Origin: Clostridiales bacterium
GTDB taxonomy: Bacteria; Bacillota; Clostridia; Christensenellales; DTU072
DNA length: 48,836 nt
Reading direction: 5' to 3'
Assembly (NCBI GenBank): GCA_012799455.1
Contig: JAAZLE010000039.1
Location: 1 to 48,836 of the forward strand
The position numbers were made by a program, and so were the translations under genes. The notes beneath the pieces are model-generated. The model saw nothing but the letters and a program-made list of their open reading frames with translations, made no database searches and was not told the origin of the DNA. This document shows, in pieces, positions 1 to 8,337 of the stretch (positions are counted from its first letter, which is position 1; the number at the start of each line of letters is the position of its first letter).

Positions 1-795
1 AATGGACTTATAAAAGTTACTAAAGGGAGTCTTAACGTATGTGGATTTGATCTTTCTGCCCGCAAAGTAAAATACAAAGAACTTAGAAAAAAAATAGGGA
101 TGTTATTTCAATATCCTGAGTATCAGTTATTTGAAGAAACCGTTATAAAAGATGTTAGTTTTGGTCCGAAAAACTTTGGCTTTACAAAAGAAGAAGCGAC
201 TTTAGCTGCTGAAGAAGCTATCAAAATGGTTGGATTAGATTTAAATGAAGTAGGGGAAAAATCTCCTTTTGAACTGTCTGGAGGCCAACAAAGAAGGGTA
301 GCAATTGCAGGAGTAATAGCATCAAGACCAGAAATTTTAGTGTTAGACGAACCAACATCAGGGTTAGATCCGCAAGGTAAAAAAGCTATACTTGAGCTTG
401 TAGAAGAACTTAAAAAGAGCTTTTGCAAAACTGTCATTATGATTAGCCATAACATGGATGAAATTGCTAAATATTGCGAAAGAGTAATCGTATTAAATGA
501 AGGTCAAATTGTATTTGATGGCACTCAAAAAGAATTTTTTAAAGACCCAAAAAACATAGAAGGTACAGGCCTTAAATTACCGCAGACGGTGGCTCTTAGA
601 GAAGACCTGAAGGCTAGAGGTATAGATATATCTGATGACTGTTTAACAGTAGATGAAGTTGTGGATGCAATAGAAAAAAGTGGTATTTTAAAAACAGCAA
701 AAATGGCTGAAATTACCGAGGGAAAAACCAATACTGAAGATCATAACGTGGATGAAACTGAGCCAAATTTTGATTGTGATGGAGGGGAAAAGTAA
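1..795 (+). CDS. ecfA2: Energy-coupling factor (ECF) transporter ATP-binding protein, 5'-truncated by window edge
   Basis: Frame is open from base 1 (NGLIKVTKGSLNVCGFDLSARK...); ABC signature LSGGQQRRVAIAG, Walker B ILVLDEPTSGLDP; followed directly by EcfT. Confidence 0.9.
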   Translation, partial: NGLIKVTKGSLNVCGFDLSARKVKYKELRKKIGMLFQYPEYQLFEETVIKDVSFGPKNFGFTKEEATLAAEEAIKMVGLDLNEVGEKSPFELSGGQQRRVAIAGVIASRPEILVLDEPTSGLDPQGKKAILELVEELKKSFCKTVIMISHNMDEIAKYCERVIVLNEGQIVFDGTQKEFFKDPKNIEGTGLKLPQTVALREDLKARGIDISDDCLTVDEVVDAIEKSGILKTAKMAEITEGKTNTEDHNVDETEPNFDCDGGEK

Positions 796-1631
796 TGGGA
801 CGTGATATTACTTTTGGACAATATTATCCAACCGATTCTTTCCTCCATAAACTTGATCCAAGAGTTAAGTTTCTACTCATGGTTGCATACATTGTTGCTG
901 TATTTTTAGTGCAGAACTTATTCGGGTTTGTAGCTATTATATTGTGGCTATTAATAGTCGTTTTGGTATCCAAAGTTCCACCATTAAAGGTCCTAAAGAG
1001 CCTAAAGGCGATAATTTTTATTGTAATATTTACTGCAATTTTAAATGTATTTTTTAACACTTCAGGTGAAATTTTGTGGCAGTGGAGAAAAATTATAATT
1101 TCAACAGGAGGCATTGAGCTTGCGATTAAAGTTGTGCTTAGAATAGTACTTTTAGTAGGTGGTACTAGTATGCTGACTTTCACTACAACCCCGATGGAAC
1201 TTACCGATGGGTTAGAGAGTTTAATGACACCTCTAAAGTGGATAAAAGTACCAGTTCATGACATTGCAATTATTATGAATATTTCTCTTAAGTTCATTCC
1301 AATTTTAACAGAAGAAGTTGACAAAATAACTATGGCGCAAAAGGCAAGAGGGGCATCATTTGATGAGGGCGGATTAATAACGAGAGCTAAGGCTTTGATA
1401 CCAATTCTAATACCACTTTTTGTATCTGCGTTTAGAAGGGCAGACGAACTGGCGCTGGCTCTAGATGCACGGTGCTATAATGCTACACCTAATAGGACAA
1501 AATACAAGTTGCTAAAGGTTACATGGAGAGATATAATAGCTGCTTTATTTACTGCAATATTGGTGGTTATTGTGGTTGCTGTTAACAATAATTTCTGGGG
1601 ATTGGTTCCGCCATACTCTTTGTGGGGATAA
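795..1631 (+). CDS. ecfT: ECF transporter transmembrane protein EcfT
   Basis: Hydrophobic; starts at the last base of the ATPase ORF; ARGA-type coupling motif (AQKARGASFDEGG) and ALDARCY; family recognition. Confidence 0.88.
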   Translation: MGRDITFGQYYPTDSFLHKLDPRVKFLLMVAYIVAVFLVQNLFGFVAIILWLLIVVLVSKVPPLKVLKSLKAIIFIVIFTAILNVFFNTSGEILWQWRKIIISTGGIELAIKVVLRIVLLVGGTSMLTFTTTPMELTDGLESLMTPLKWIKVPVHDIAIIMNISLKFIPILTEEVDKITMAQKARGASFDEGGLITRAKALIPILIPLFVSAFRRADELALALDARCYNATPNRTKYKLLKVTWRDIIAALFTAILVVIVVAVNNNFWGLVPPYSLWG

Positions 1632-1701
1632 AATACATTATTTCAATTTGAGTAGTTGTACAAACAATAATAGTTAAATACGCCTGTTTTGGGAGAAAAT
1701 A

Positions 1702-2451
1702 ATGAGATATGCAATGATAGTTGAATATGATGGGGCTAACTATTCAGGCTGGCAAAGACAAAAAAAATTTAGTTCTGTGCAAGAAGAGATAGAAAATGCG
1801 CTAGAGAGACTGTTCAATAAGCAAATCATAATAACAGGTAGTGGTAGAACCGATAAGGGTGTGCATGCAGAAGGTCAAGTTGCGCACTTTGACGTTGAAA
1901 CTGATTTAACTCCATTTAAAATGAAAGGTAGTTTAAATTATTTTTTGCCAGATGACATCCAAATAATTGAGATAAAAAAAGTAAGTGATGATTTCCACGC
2001 GCAATACGATGCAATAAGCAAGGTGTATGAATATAGGGCGTTTGTTTCAAGAATAAAAAGACCATTAAAGAGAAAATATTATATTCAAATAGTTCCTCCA
2101 ATAGACATAAATTTAATCAAAGAATGTGCTAAAAAGATAGAGGGCGAACATGATTTTGCAGCATTTTCCGTATTCAATAATCAAGAAAAGCAAAATACAA
2201 TTAGAACAGTTCATAGACTAGATGTGTTGGTAGATGGAGAAGAGGTTATATTTCAAATAGAAGGTAATGGTTTTTTATACAAAATGGTAAGGAGTATTGT
2301 CGGGACTTTAATTTGGATTGGCAAGGGGAAACTTCCTGCAGACACCATTGAAAAAATGTTTGAAACAGGTCTTAGAGAACTAGGTGGCAAAACCATGTTG
2401 CCAAACGGACTTATACTAAAATCTGTGGAGTACAAAGAGTTTAGAAGTTAG
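1702..2451 (+). CDS. truA: tRNA pseudouridine(38-40) synthase
   Basis: MRYAMIVEYDGANYSGWQRQ; catalytic GSGRTDKGVHAEGQVAHF. Confidence 0.95.
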   Translation: MRYAMIVEYDGANYSGWQRQKKFSSVQEEIENALERLFNKQIIITGSGRTDKGVHAEGQVAHFDVETDLTPFKMKGSLNYFLPDDIQIIEIKKVSDDFHAQYDAISKVYEYRAFVSRIKRPLKRKYYIQIVPPIDINLIKECAKKIEGEHDFAAFSVFNNQEKQNTIRTVHRLDVLVDGEEVIFQIEGNGFLYKMVRSIVGTLIWIGKGKLPADTIEKMFETGLRELGGKTMLPNGLILKSVEYKEFRS

Positions 2452-2513
2452 AAAAAATCCAAAACACACTTAAGCCCTCTATAGTTTATCTGATGCTCTC
2501 TGCAAAAAATAAT

Positions 2514-2678
2514 GGAATTATAACTCTCATATCAGTTGTTATTGTAAGTTTAACGGTAGATAGACCCTTGAAATTATAACATTCATGTTAGCTATCATAG
2601 TAAGCGCAACAATAGCGAGATTATCGAAATTATAGCACTTATGTTAGTTATCATAGTGAGTACAACGGGAAATTATAC
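2514..2678. repeat. Three tandem degenerate ~56-bp units resembling IS30 element ends
   Basis: Units start near 2515, 2570 and 2626, each of form gAAATTATAaC..cAT.TTAGTTATCATAGTAAGTgCAACGgtAGA; resembles the IS end at 47066. Confidence 0.6.
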
Positions 2679-2703
2679 ACATAAGAAAAATTAACTTTTT
2701 TAT

Positions 2704-2732
2704 TTGACTTATACGTGTCCGTGTAATATTAT
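2704..2732 (+). promoter_or_regulatory. Sigma-A type promoter for rplM-rpsI
   Basis: TTGACT, 17-nt spacer, TATTAT upstream of rplM. Confidence 0.6.
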
Positions 2733-2810
2733 ATACAAGCATGCGATTTTTTAGGAGTGAATTAGCCCCTCACTTTATGAAAATACGACATAAATATTGG
2801 AGGTTTTACC

Positions 2811-3242
2811 ATGAAGTCATATATGGCAAAAGCTGGTGAATATGAAAGAAAGTGGTATGTAGTGGATGCAGAAGACATGGTCCTTGGTAGACTTGCAAGT
2901 CAAGTTGCAATGGTTTTAAGAGGTAAAGATAAACCCACCTACACACCTAATGTAGACACTGGCGACTTTGTAATCGTTATTAATGCCGATAAGATAGTTC
3001 TTACAGGCAAAAAATTAGAGCAAAAATCATACAAATATCACACTGGTTATGTTGGTGGATTAAAGAGCGTTTCGTATAAGCATATTATGGAAAATAGTCC
3101 TGAAGTTGCCATTGAGCGCGCTGTAAAAGGAATGTTACCTAAAACAAAATTAGGAAGAGGTATGTATAAGCGCCTTTTCGTGTATAGCGGTCCTGACCAC
3201 AAGCATCAAGCACAAAAACCAGAACCTTTAAAATTTAACTAA
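2811..3242 (+). CDS. rplM: 50S ribosomal protein L13
   Basis: [21 protein letters not shown]; preceded by tggagg RBS; paired with rpsI. Confidence 0.97.
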   Translation: MKSYMAKAGEYERKWYVVDAEDMVLGRLASQVAMVLRGKDKPTYTPNVDTGDFVIVINADKIVLTGKKLEQKSYKYHTGYVGGLKSVSYKHIMENSPEVAIERAVKGMLPKTKLGRGMYKRLFVYSGPDHKHQAQKPEPLKFN

Positions 3243-3252
3243 GAGGTGAAAA

Positions 3253-3690
3253 ATGGCAGAGAAAAAGACAGTTAAGAAAACAGTTAAGAAAGCGACTAAA
3301 ACAATCCAATACTGGGGAACTGGCAGACGTAAGAGTGCAATCGCAAGAGTACGTTTGATTCCAGATGGTGGTGGAAAAGTTGTTATAAATAACAAGCCTT
3401 TAGAAGAGTATTTCACGAAAGGAACACTGCAATACATTGTTAACCAACCGCTAGTAGAAACCAAAACCACAAGTAAATACACCGTAATGGTCAATGTCCA
3501 TGGTGGTGGATTCTCAGGGCAAGCAGGTGCAGTCAGACTCGGTATTGCAAGAGCATTATGTGAAGCAGACTTAGGATATCGTCCCGCACTTAAGGCAGCA
3601 GGGTTTTTAACCAGAGACCCAAGGTCTAAAGAGCGTAAAAAGTACGGACTACACAAAGCACGTAGAGCACCACAATTCAGTAAGAGATAG
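3253..3690 (+). CDS. rpsI: 30S ribosomal protein S9
   Basis: [16 protein letters not shown]...[14 protein letters not shown]. Confidence 0.97.
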   Translation: MAEKKTVKKTVKKATKTIQYWGTGRRKSAIARVRLIPDGGGKVVINNKPLEEYFTKGTLQYIVNQPLVETKTTSKYTVMVNVHGGGFSGQAGAVRLGIARALCEADLGYRPALKAAGFLTRDPRSKERKKYGLHKARRAPQFSKR

Positions 3691-3713
3691 TTGTGTAAGA
3701 AATTTATTAAAAT

Positions 3714-3741
3714 TACGAGCGATTTATTCGCTCGTTTTTTA
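3714..3741 (+). terminator. Rho-independent terminator after rpsI
   Basis: acgagcg atttatt cgctcgt followed by T-run. Confidence 0.8.
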
Positions 3742-3803
3742 TGTAATGAAACTTGTTAAATGCGCTAGTAATAAAACTACAAATTAAGTAATATATAAAA
3801 AGT

Positions 3804-4664
3804 ATGGAAAACTATAAAACAATTAAATCACCTAATTTTACCCACAATAAAGACATCAAAAAATGGCTAAAACTTGTCATTTCTGGAATAATGGCTGGAA
3901 TATCTATTTCCATTGGTGCTGTAGCTTTTATTTTCATGAAGTCGACATCTGGGTTTTTAAATACATCATTTACTGCTGCGTTACTTTTCCCAATAGGTAT
4001 ATTTTTAACATGCTATTTTGGCCTTGATTTATATACTGGAAAGATTGGATATTTAATAGAAAAAGAGAACCTTAATAAAGAATATGCTCTAAGGGTTTTA
4101 GTAATTACATTAGCAAATCTAGTGGGCACAATATTTTTTGGTTATCTAATGCACTTTATGTTTAAAGATAAGCTAGATTCACTTTATGCCTTAAAAGCCA
4201 TAGGAGAAACAAGGGTTTTAGATAGTAGTGCGTGGAGTTTTCCTAGAGTTTTTATCAGTTCAATGTTCGGTTGCGCTTTTGTCCATGTAAGCGTGGAATT
4301 GTTTAAGAGAATAAAGTCTGATTTTGGAAAGATTGTAGCACTCTGGCTTCCAGTAACAGCATTTGTATATTTTGGATTTGACCATAGTATTGCAAACATG
4401 TTTTATTTTGCCTTTTTAGGCGATCTTTCTGGAATGCGCTGGGTATATGTCCTTGTTAACATAGTAGGAAATGCTGCAGGTGGGATTTTAACACATTTGT
4501 TAATAATGTTTGTGGCACCTAGAAAAAAAGAAGAGGTGGTAGAGCCTAAAGAAGAACTTATTAATAAAGAAGAGTTGGTAGTGCCCGAAGAAGAACCTAT
4601 TAGTAAAGAAGAGGTAGTATTGTTAGAAGAACCCATTAACAAGGAAGATAGTGATCATAAATAG
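3804..4664 (+). CDS. Formate/nitrite transporter (FNT) family protein with acidic repetitive C-terminal tail
   Basis: Six-helix hydrophobic protein with FNT-like GCAFVHVSVELF and GNAAGG; tail EEVVEPKEELINKEELVVPEEEPISKEEVVLLEEPINKED. Confidence 0.75.
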   Translation: MENYKTIKSPNFTHNKDIKKWLKLVISGIMAGISISIGAVAFIFMKSTSGFLNTSFTAALLFPIGIFLTCYFGLDLYTGKIGYLIEKENLNKEYALRVLVITLANLVGTIFFGYLMHFMFKDKLDSLYALKAIGETRVLDSSAWSFPRVFISSMFGCAFVHVSVELFKRIKSDFGKIVALWLPVTAFVYFGFDHSIANMFYFAFLGDLSGMRWVYVLVNIVGNAAGGILTHLLIMFVAPRKKEEVVEPKEELINKEELVVPEEEPISKEEVVLLEEPINKEDSDHK

Positions 4665-4696
4665 TTAGAAGCACATAAGGTATTATCAAAGAGAAA

Positions 4697-4727
4697 GATA
4701 CGAGCGAGTTTTCGCTCGTTTTTTTGT
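4697..4727 (+). terminator. Rho-independent terminator
   Basis: tacgagcgagttttcgctcgtttttttg. Confidence 0.8.
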
Positions 4728-4810
4728 AACCATATCACCTTACAAGTCAATGTGTTATATGATAAAATATACCTAATTAAAAATATGCTTTACTTAGTTT
4801 CGGAGGAAAA

Positions 4811-5713
4811 ATGAAATACGATGTAATTATTATTGGTGGAGGTCCTGCAGGATTTACGGCTGGTATTTATGCAGCTAGAGGTGGATTGAGAACGATACTG
4901 TTTACAGGCTCTCAGCCAGGCGGGCAGGCTGCGTTAACACATAAAATTGAAAATTATAGTGGAGTTGTAGATGTTGAAGGTTTTACTCTTGTGAGTACGA
5001 TGATGGAACAAGCTGGGAATTTCGGTTGCGAAATTTCTTTTGCTAGCGTATTAGATGTTAAGCTTGCAGGAGAAGAAAAAGTAGTTATAACAGATGAAGG
5101 TGAATACATAACATCTACTGTAATAGTTGCAACAGGTGCAAAAAATAGACGCATGGGGCTGGAAAATGAAGAAAGTCTCATTGGTAAAGGAATTAGTTTT
5201 TGTGCAACATGTGATGGTAGCTTTTTTAAAGATAGGCCCGTTGCGATTAACGGGGGCGGCGATTCTGCGCTGACGGAAGCTCTTTATCTATCGAATATTT
5301 GTAGCAAAGTATACTTAATACATCGTAGGCAAGGTTTTAGAGCAGCTCAAATATTAGTTGATAGAGTAAGGGCAAATAAAAAAATTAGTTTAGTTTTAGA
5401 TAGCACTGTAACTGCGTTAAACGGCGATCCATTAAACTCTCTTGAAGTTACAAACAAAGTAACTGGAGAAAAACAAAATATAGCTGTAGATGCACTCTTT
5501 GTTGCGATTGGGAATATCCCAAATACAGATATATTTAAAGGGCAGTTAGATTTAAATGAAGGTGGATATATTCGTACGAATGAAAAAATGGAAACTAACA
5601 TAGAAGGGGTGTATGCAGCAGGAGATGTGAGAATAACACCTATGAGACAGGTAATTACTGCTTGTGCAGATGGTGCAATTGCTGCAAATTCAGCTATCGA
5701 ATATCTGTCGTAA
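4811..5713 (+). CDS. trxB: Thioredoxin reductase
   Basis: GGGPAGFTAGIYAARGG, redox CATC motif (SFCATCDGSFF), C-terminal GVYAAGDVRITPMRQVITACADGAIAA. Confidence 0.93.
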   Translation: MKYDVIIIGGGPAGFTAGIYAARGGLRTILFTGSQPGGQAALTHKIENYSGVVDVEGFTLVSTMMEQAGNFGCEISFASVLDVKLAGEEKVVITDEGEYITSTVIVATGAKNRRMGLENEESLIGKGISFCATCDGSFFKDRPVAINGGGDSALTEALYLSNICSKVYLIHRRQGFRAAQILVDRVRANKKISLVLDSTVTALNGDPLNSLEVTNKVTGEKQNIAVDALFVAIGNIPNTDIFKGQLDLNEGGYIRTNEKMETNIEGVYAAGDVRITPMRQVITACADGAIAANSAIEYLS

Positions 5714-5744
5714 ACAAGTTTAATTTAAAACACGCATATATTTA

Positions 5745-5776
5745 GACCTGGTAAAATAACTTGCCAGGTCTTTTAG
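5745..5776 (+). terminator. Rho-independent terminator after trxB
   Basis: agacctggtaaaataacttgccaggtctttt. Confidence 0.75.
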
Positions 5777-5952
5777 TTAATATGAACACTAAAACTATTT
5801 ATGCGTTAATTATAAAGTTTATATTTATACTAGTTGTATAAGTGCTTGATATGGACTATACTCGGTTATTTTGCTAAAATAGTAATGTAAAGTTTATGTA
5901 AAGTCGGTTTTGGCTTTATTTTTATGTAAAATGGAGATTAAAGGAATAGGCT

Positions 5953-7572
5953 ATGGATATTAATACATCAATGTGGACATACTTCCTAAAAGGAAATGAG
6001 GGAGAAGATAGAATTAAGCTAGTGTATCTAGATAGGTATATTTTCATGTCCGAATTTAAAGAAACTGTATTAAAAGTAGCAACATATCTTCAAAGTCAGG
6101 GAATCAAAAAAGGAGATGTGGTAGGAATAATGCTACCAAATACTCCAGAAGCAGTATTTAGCTTTTATGCTATAAATTCTATAGGTGCAATAGCCAGCAT
6201 AATAGATCCAAGGCTAGGAGAGGTTGCTGTATGGCGACTGTTAAATTCTGCAAAACATAAACTAATACTAGTTACTGATATGGTATATAGAAAAAACACA
6301 GGGATTTTTGATAACTTAAAAATTAAAGTTATTCTCTGTAATGTTTTTACTTATGCTAAATTTCCATACAGTTTACTGTCAAGGGCAAGAGTTCCTGGGT
6401 TTACATATTTTAAAGATATGCTGACTTGTGAGCCTGCACTGTACAGAGGTGTAGACGATGGCGATGCTCCTGCTGTATACATGCATAGCGGTGGAACAAC
6501 TGGAGTTTCTAAAACTGCGGTTATTACATCTAAGGCATTTAATCATGTTTCTGAAGGTGTTTTAAAGGCTATACATCCTGATAACAAAATAAATAGAATT
6601 AGTGACAAAATGTTGATTATGCTTCCAGTCTTTCATGCGTTCGGATTAGGGGTGGCAATTCATGGTATTTTACCTCACATTAATGGTGTTATGATGCCAA
6701 AGTTCAGTGCTAGAAATGCGCTTAGATTGATGGGTAAATACAAAATTACACATATTGCAGGTATCCCATATATGTATAGGAAACTAGAAAAGAGCAGAGC
6801 TTTTAATAAGAAAAATGTATCATCAGTTAAGTATGCGTTTTGTGGCGGGGACAGGATGCCTAATCCATTAAAGCAAAACATAAATAAAAAGTTTGAAAAA
6901 GCGGGTAGTAAGGCTCAGCTGTTAGAAGGATATGGTCTTACCGAAACTTCCTCAGTTGTAACTGTAAATAGAGAGGGAAATGAGAATTTATATACTCAAG
7001 GGATACCGCTTAAAGGAACAGAGGTTAAGATATTTAAACACAATAAACCTTTTGAAGAAGTGCCAGTTGGGGAAATAGGGGAAATATATGTTGCTTCTCC
7101 CTCTCTCATGATAGGATATCTAAACGAAGGGGGAACAGGGCCAGATAAAGCGATTTTAAAAGACGAACATGGTAAAGACTGGCTTAGAACTGGTGATCTT
7201 GGGAAGGTTGATGAAGAAGGATTTTTATATTTTGTTGAGCGAATAAGCAGAACTATGAAAATAGCAGCTAACTTAGTTTTCCCAAGTGAGGTAGAAGAAG
7301 TTGTAACCGCTATGGATGAGGTGAATACTTGTTGTGCAGTAAGGGTGAATAGCATAGATTCAGCGCATATAAAACTTTATGTAAACTTACATAACAGGCA
7401 ACACCAGACAGAAGAGATGGTGAAAAAGATCCAAGATGTTGTAGAAAAATCTATATCTAAATATGCAGTTCCTAGAGAAATTGAATTCGTTTCAAAAATT
7501 GAAAGAACCGCTCTTGGAAAACCTAATTACCGAAAGTATGAATATAACGAGTTTAACCCTAAATTTATGTAA
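5953..7572 (+). CDS. AMP-dependent acyl-CoA synthetase / ligase (ANL superfamily)
   Basis: MHSGGTTGVSKTAVITSKA, EGYGLTETSSVV, WLRTGDLGKVDEEGFLYFVER, catalytic Lys near C terminus (TALGKPNYRK). Confidence 0.88.
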   Translation: MDINTSMWTYFLKGNEGEDRIKLVYLDRYIFMSEFKETVLKVATYLQSQGIKKGDVVGIMLPNTPEAVFSFYAINSIGAIASIIDPRLGEVAVWRLLNSAKHKLILVTDMVYRKNTGIFDNLKIKVILCNVFTYAKFPYSLLSRARVPGFTYFKDMLTCEPALYRGVDDGDAPAVYMHSGGTTGVSKTAVITSKAFNHVSEGVLKAIHPDNKINRISDKMLIMLPVFHAFGLGVAIHGILPHINGVMMPKFSARNALRLMGKYKITHIAGIPYMYRKLEKSRAFNKKNVSSVKYAFCGGDRMPNPLKQNINKKFEKAGSKAQLLEGYGLTETSSVVTVNREGNENLYTQGIPLKGTEVKIFKHNKPFEEVPVGEIGEIYVASPSLMIGYLNEGGTGPDKAILKDEHGKDWLRTGDLGKVDEEGFLYFVERISRTMKIAANLVFPSEVEEVVTAMDEVNTCCAVRVNSIDSAHIKLYVNLHNRQHQTEEMVKKIQDVVEKSISKYAVPREIEFVSKIERTALGKPNYRKYEYNEFNPKFM

Positions 7573-7601
7573 ATAGTTAAAAGACATAATACAAAAAAGA
7601 A

Positions 7602-7628
7602 ACACCGCTTAAAACACGGTGTTTTTGT
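7602..7628. terminator. Terminator hairpin
   Basis: aaacaccgcttaaaacacggtgttttt. Confidence 0.7.
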
Positions 7629-7749
7629 TTGCAACAAGTTAAGCAATAAAAGTCGCACTTACTTTAAATGAAAAAGCACAAACAAAAACTATTTGCCCTA
7701 AAAATAGGGTAAGTTTAAATTTGTGTTTTAGGTTTTTTAAGATTAAAAA

Positions 7750-8025
7750 TTATGCGGCTTGGTTTGCGAGCTCTTCTTCGTATTTGGCAAGTACCAAGTT
7801 TTTGATAAGCTCTCTGGTTTCAGTGTTCAGAGGATGCGCAATATCTCTGTACTCTCCAGCTGGGGTTTTCCTAGAAGGCATAACAATAAAGCAACCTTCT
7901 GTGCCACGTATTACTTTAATATCATGAATGACAAATGCATCATCGATAATAATACTTGCAACGGCACATAATTTTGAAGTGTCCCCTGTCAATACTTTAA
8001 CACGAACATCAGTAATTTTAAGCAT
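7750..8025 (-). CDS. spoVG: Septation / regulatory protein SpoVG
   Basis: MLKITDVRVKVLTGDTSKLCAVASIIIDDAFVIHDIKVIRGTEGCFIVMPSRK; start at 8025 chosen over ORF start 8094 because of RBS aggtgg. Confidence 0.93.
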   Translation of the reverse strand: MLKITDVRVKVLTGDTSKLCAVASIIIDDAFVIHDIKVIRGTEGCFIVMPSRKTPAGEYRDIAHPLNTETRELIKNLVLAKYEEELANQAA

Positions 8026-8337
8026 GATTAAGTCCCACCTTAGTGTGTATTTGTCTAAATTATACCCCATGCATATGCATATTTCAATATCCAATTTGCG
8101 TAAAAATGCATAAAAGTATCACGAAATAACACAAATAATTTGGTTTAAAGGAGTTATTTTAAAATAATTTGCGATTGTAAAAACATGTTGTGTAAAACAA
8201 AAGTGCTAACGACTGCTTGCACTAATTTTTTTTGAGTATAGTCATCAGTATTTAAAAATTGTATAATTAAAATAACGATGATTTAGCGAGTAGGGCGAAA
8301 AGAGGAGACAAAAACAAAGAAATAACGGAGGTATAAT

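Noticed and set aside
2514-2678. Tandem units as a CRISPR array
   Set aside because: Only three degenerate units, no conserved repeat/unique spacer pattern and no cas genes.
3228-3656. Long antisense ORF opposite rpsI (142 aa)
   Set aside because: Fully antisense to a clear ribosomal protein gene; explained by codon composition. The same reasoning removes the other antisense ORFs such as 123..455, 824..1183, 29107..29562, 36129..36788, 42823..43197 and 44720..45061.
7721-8113. + strand ORFs 7721..7927, 7759..7971 and 7928..8113
   Set aside because: All antisense to spoVG, with no homology-like features or good RBS.
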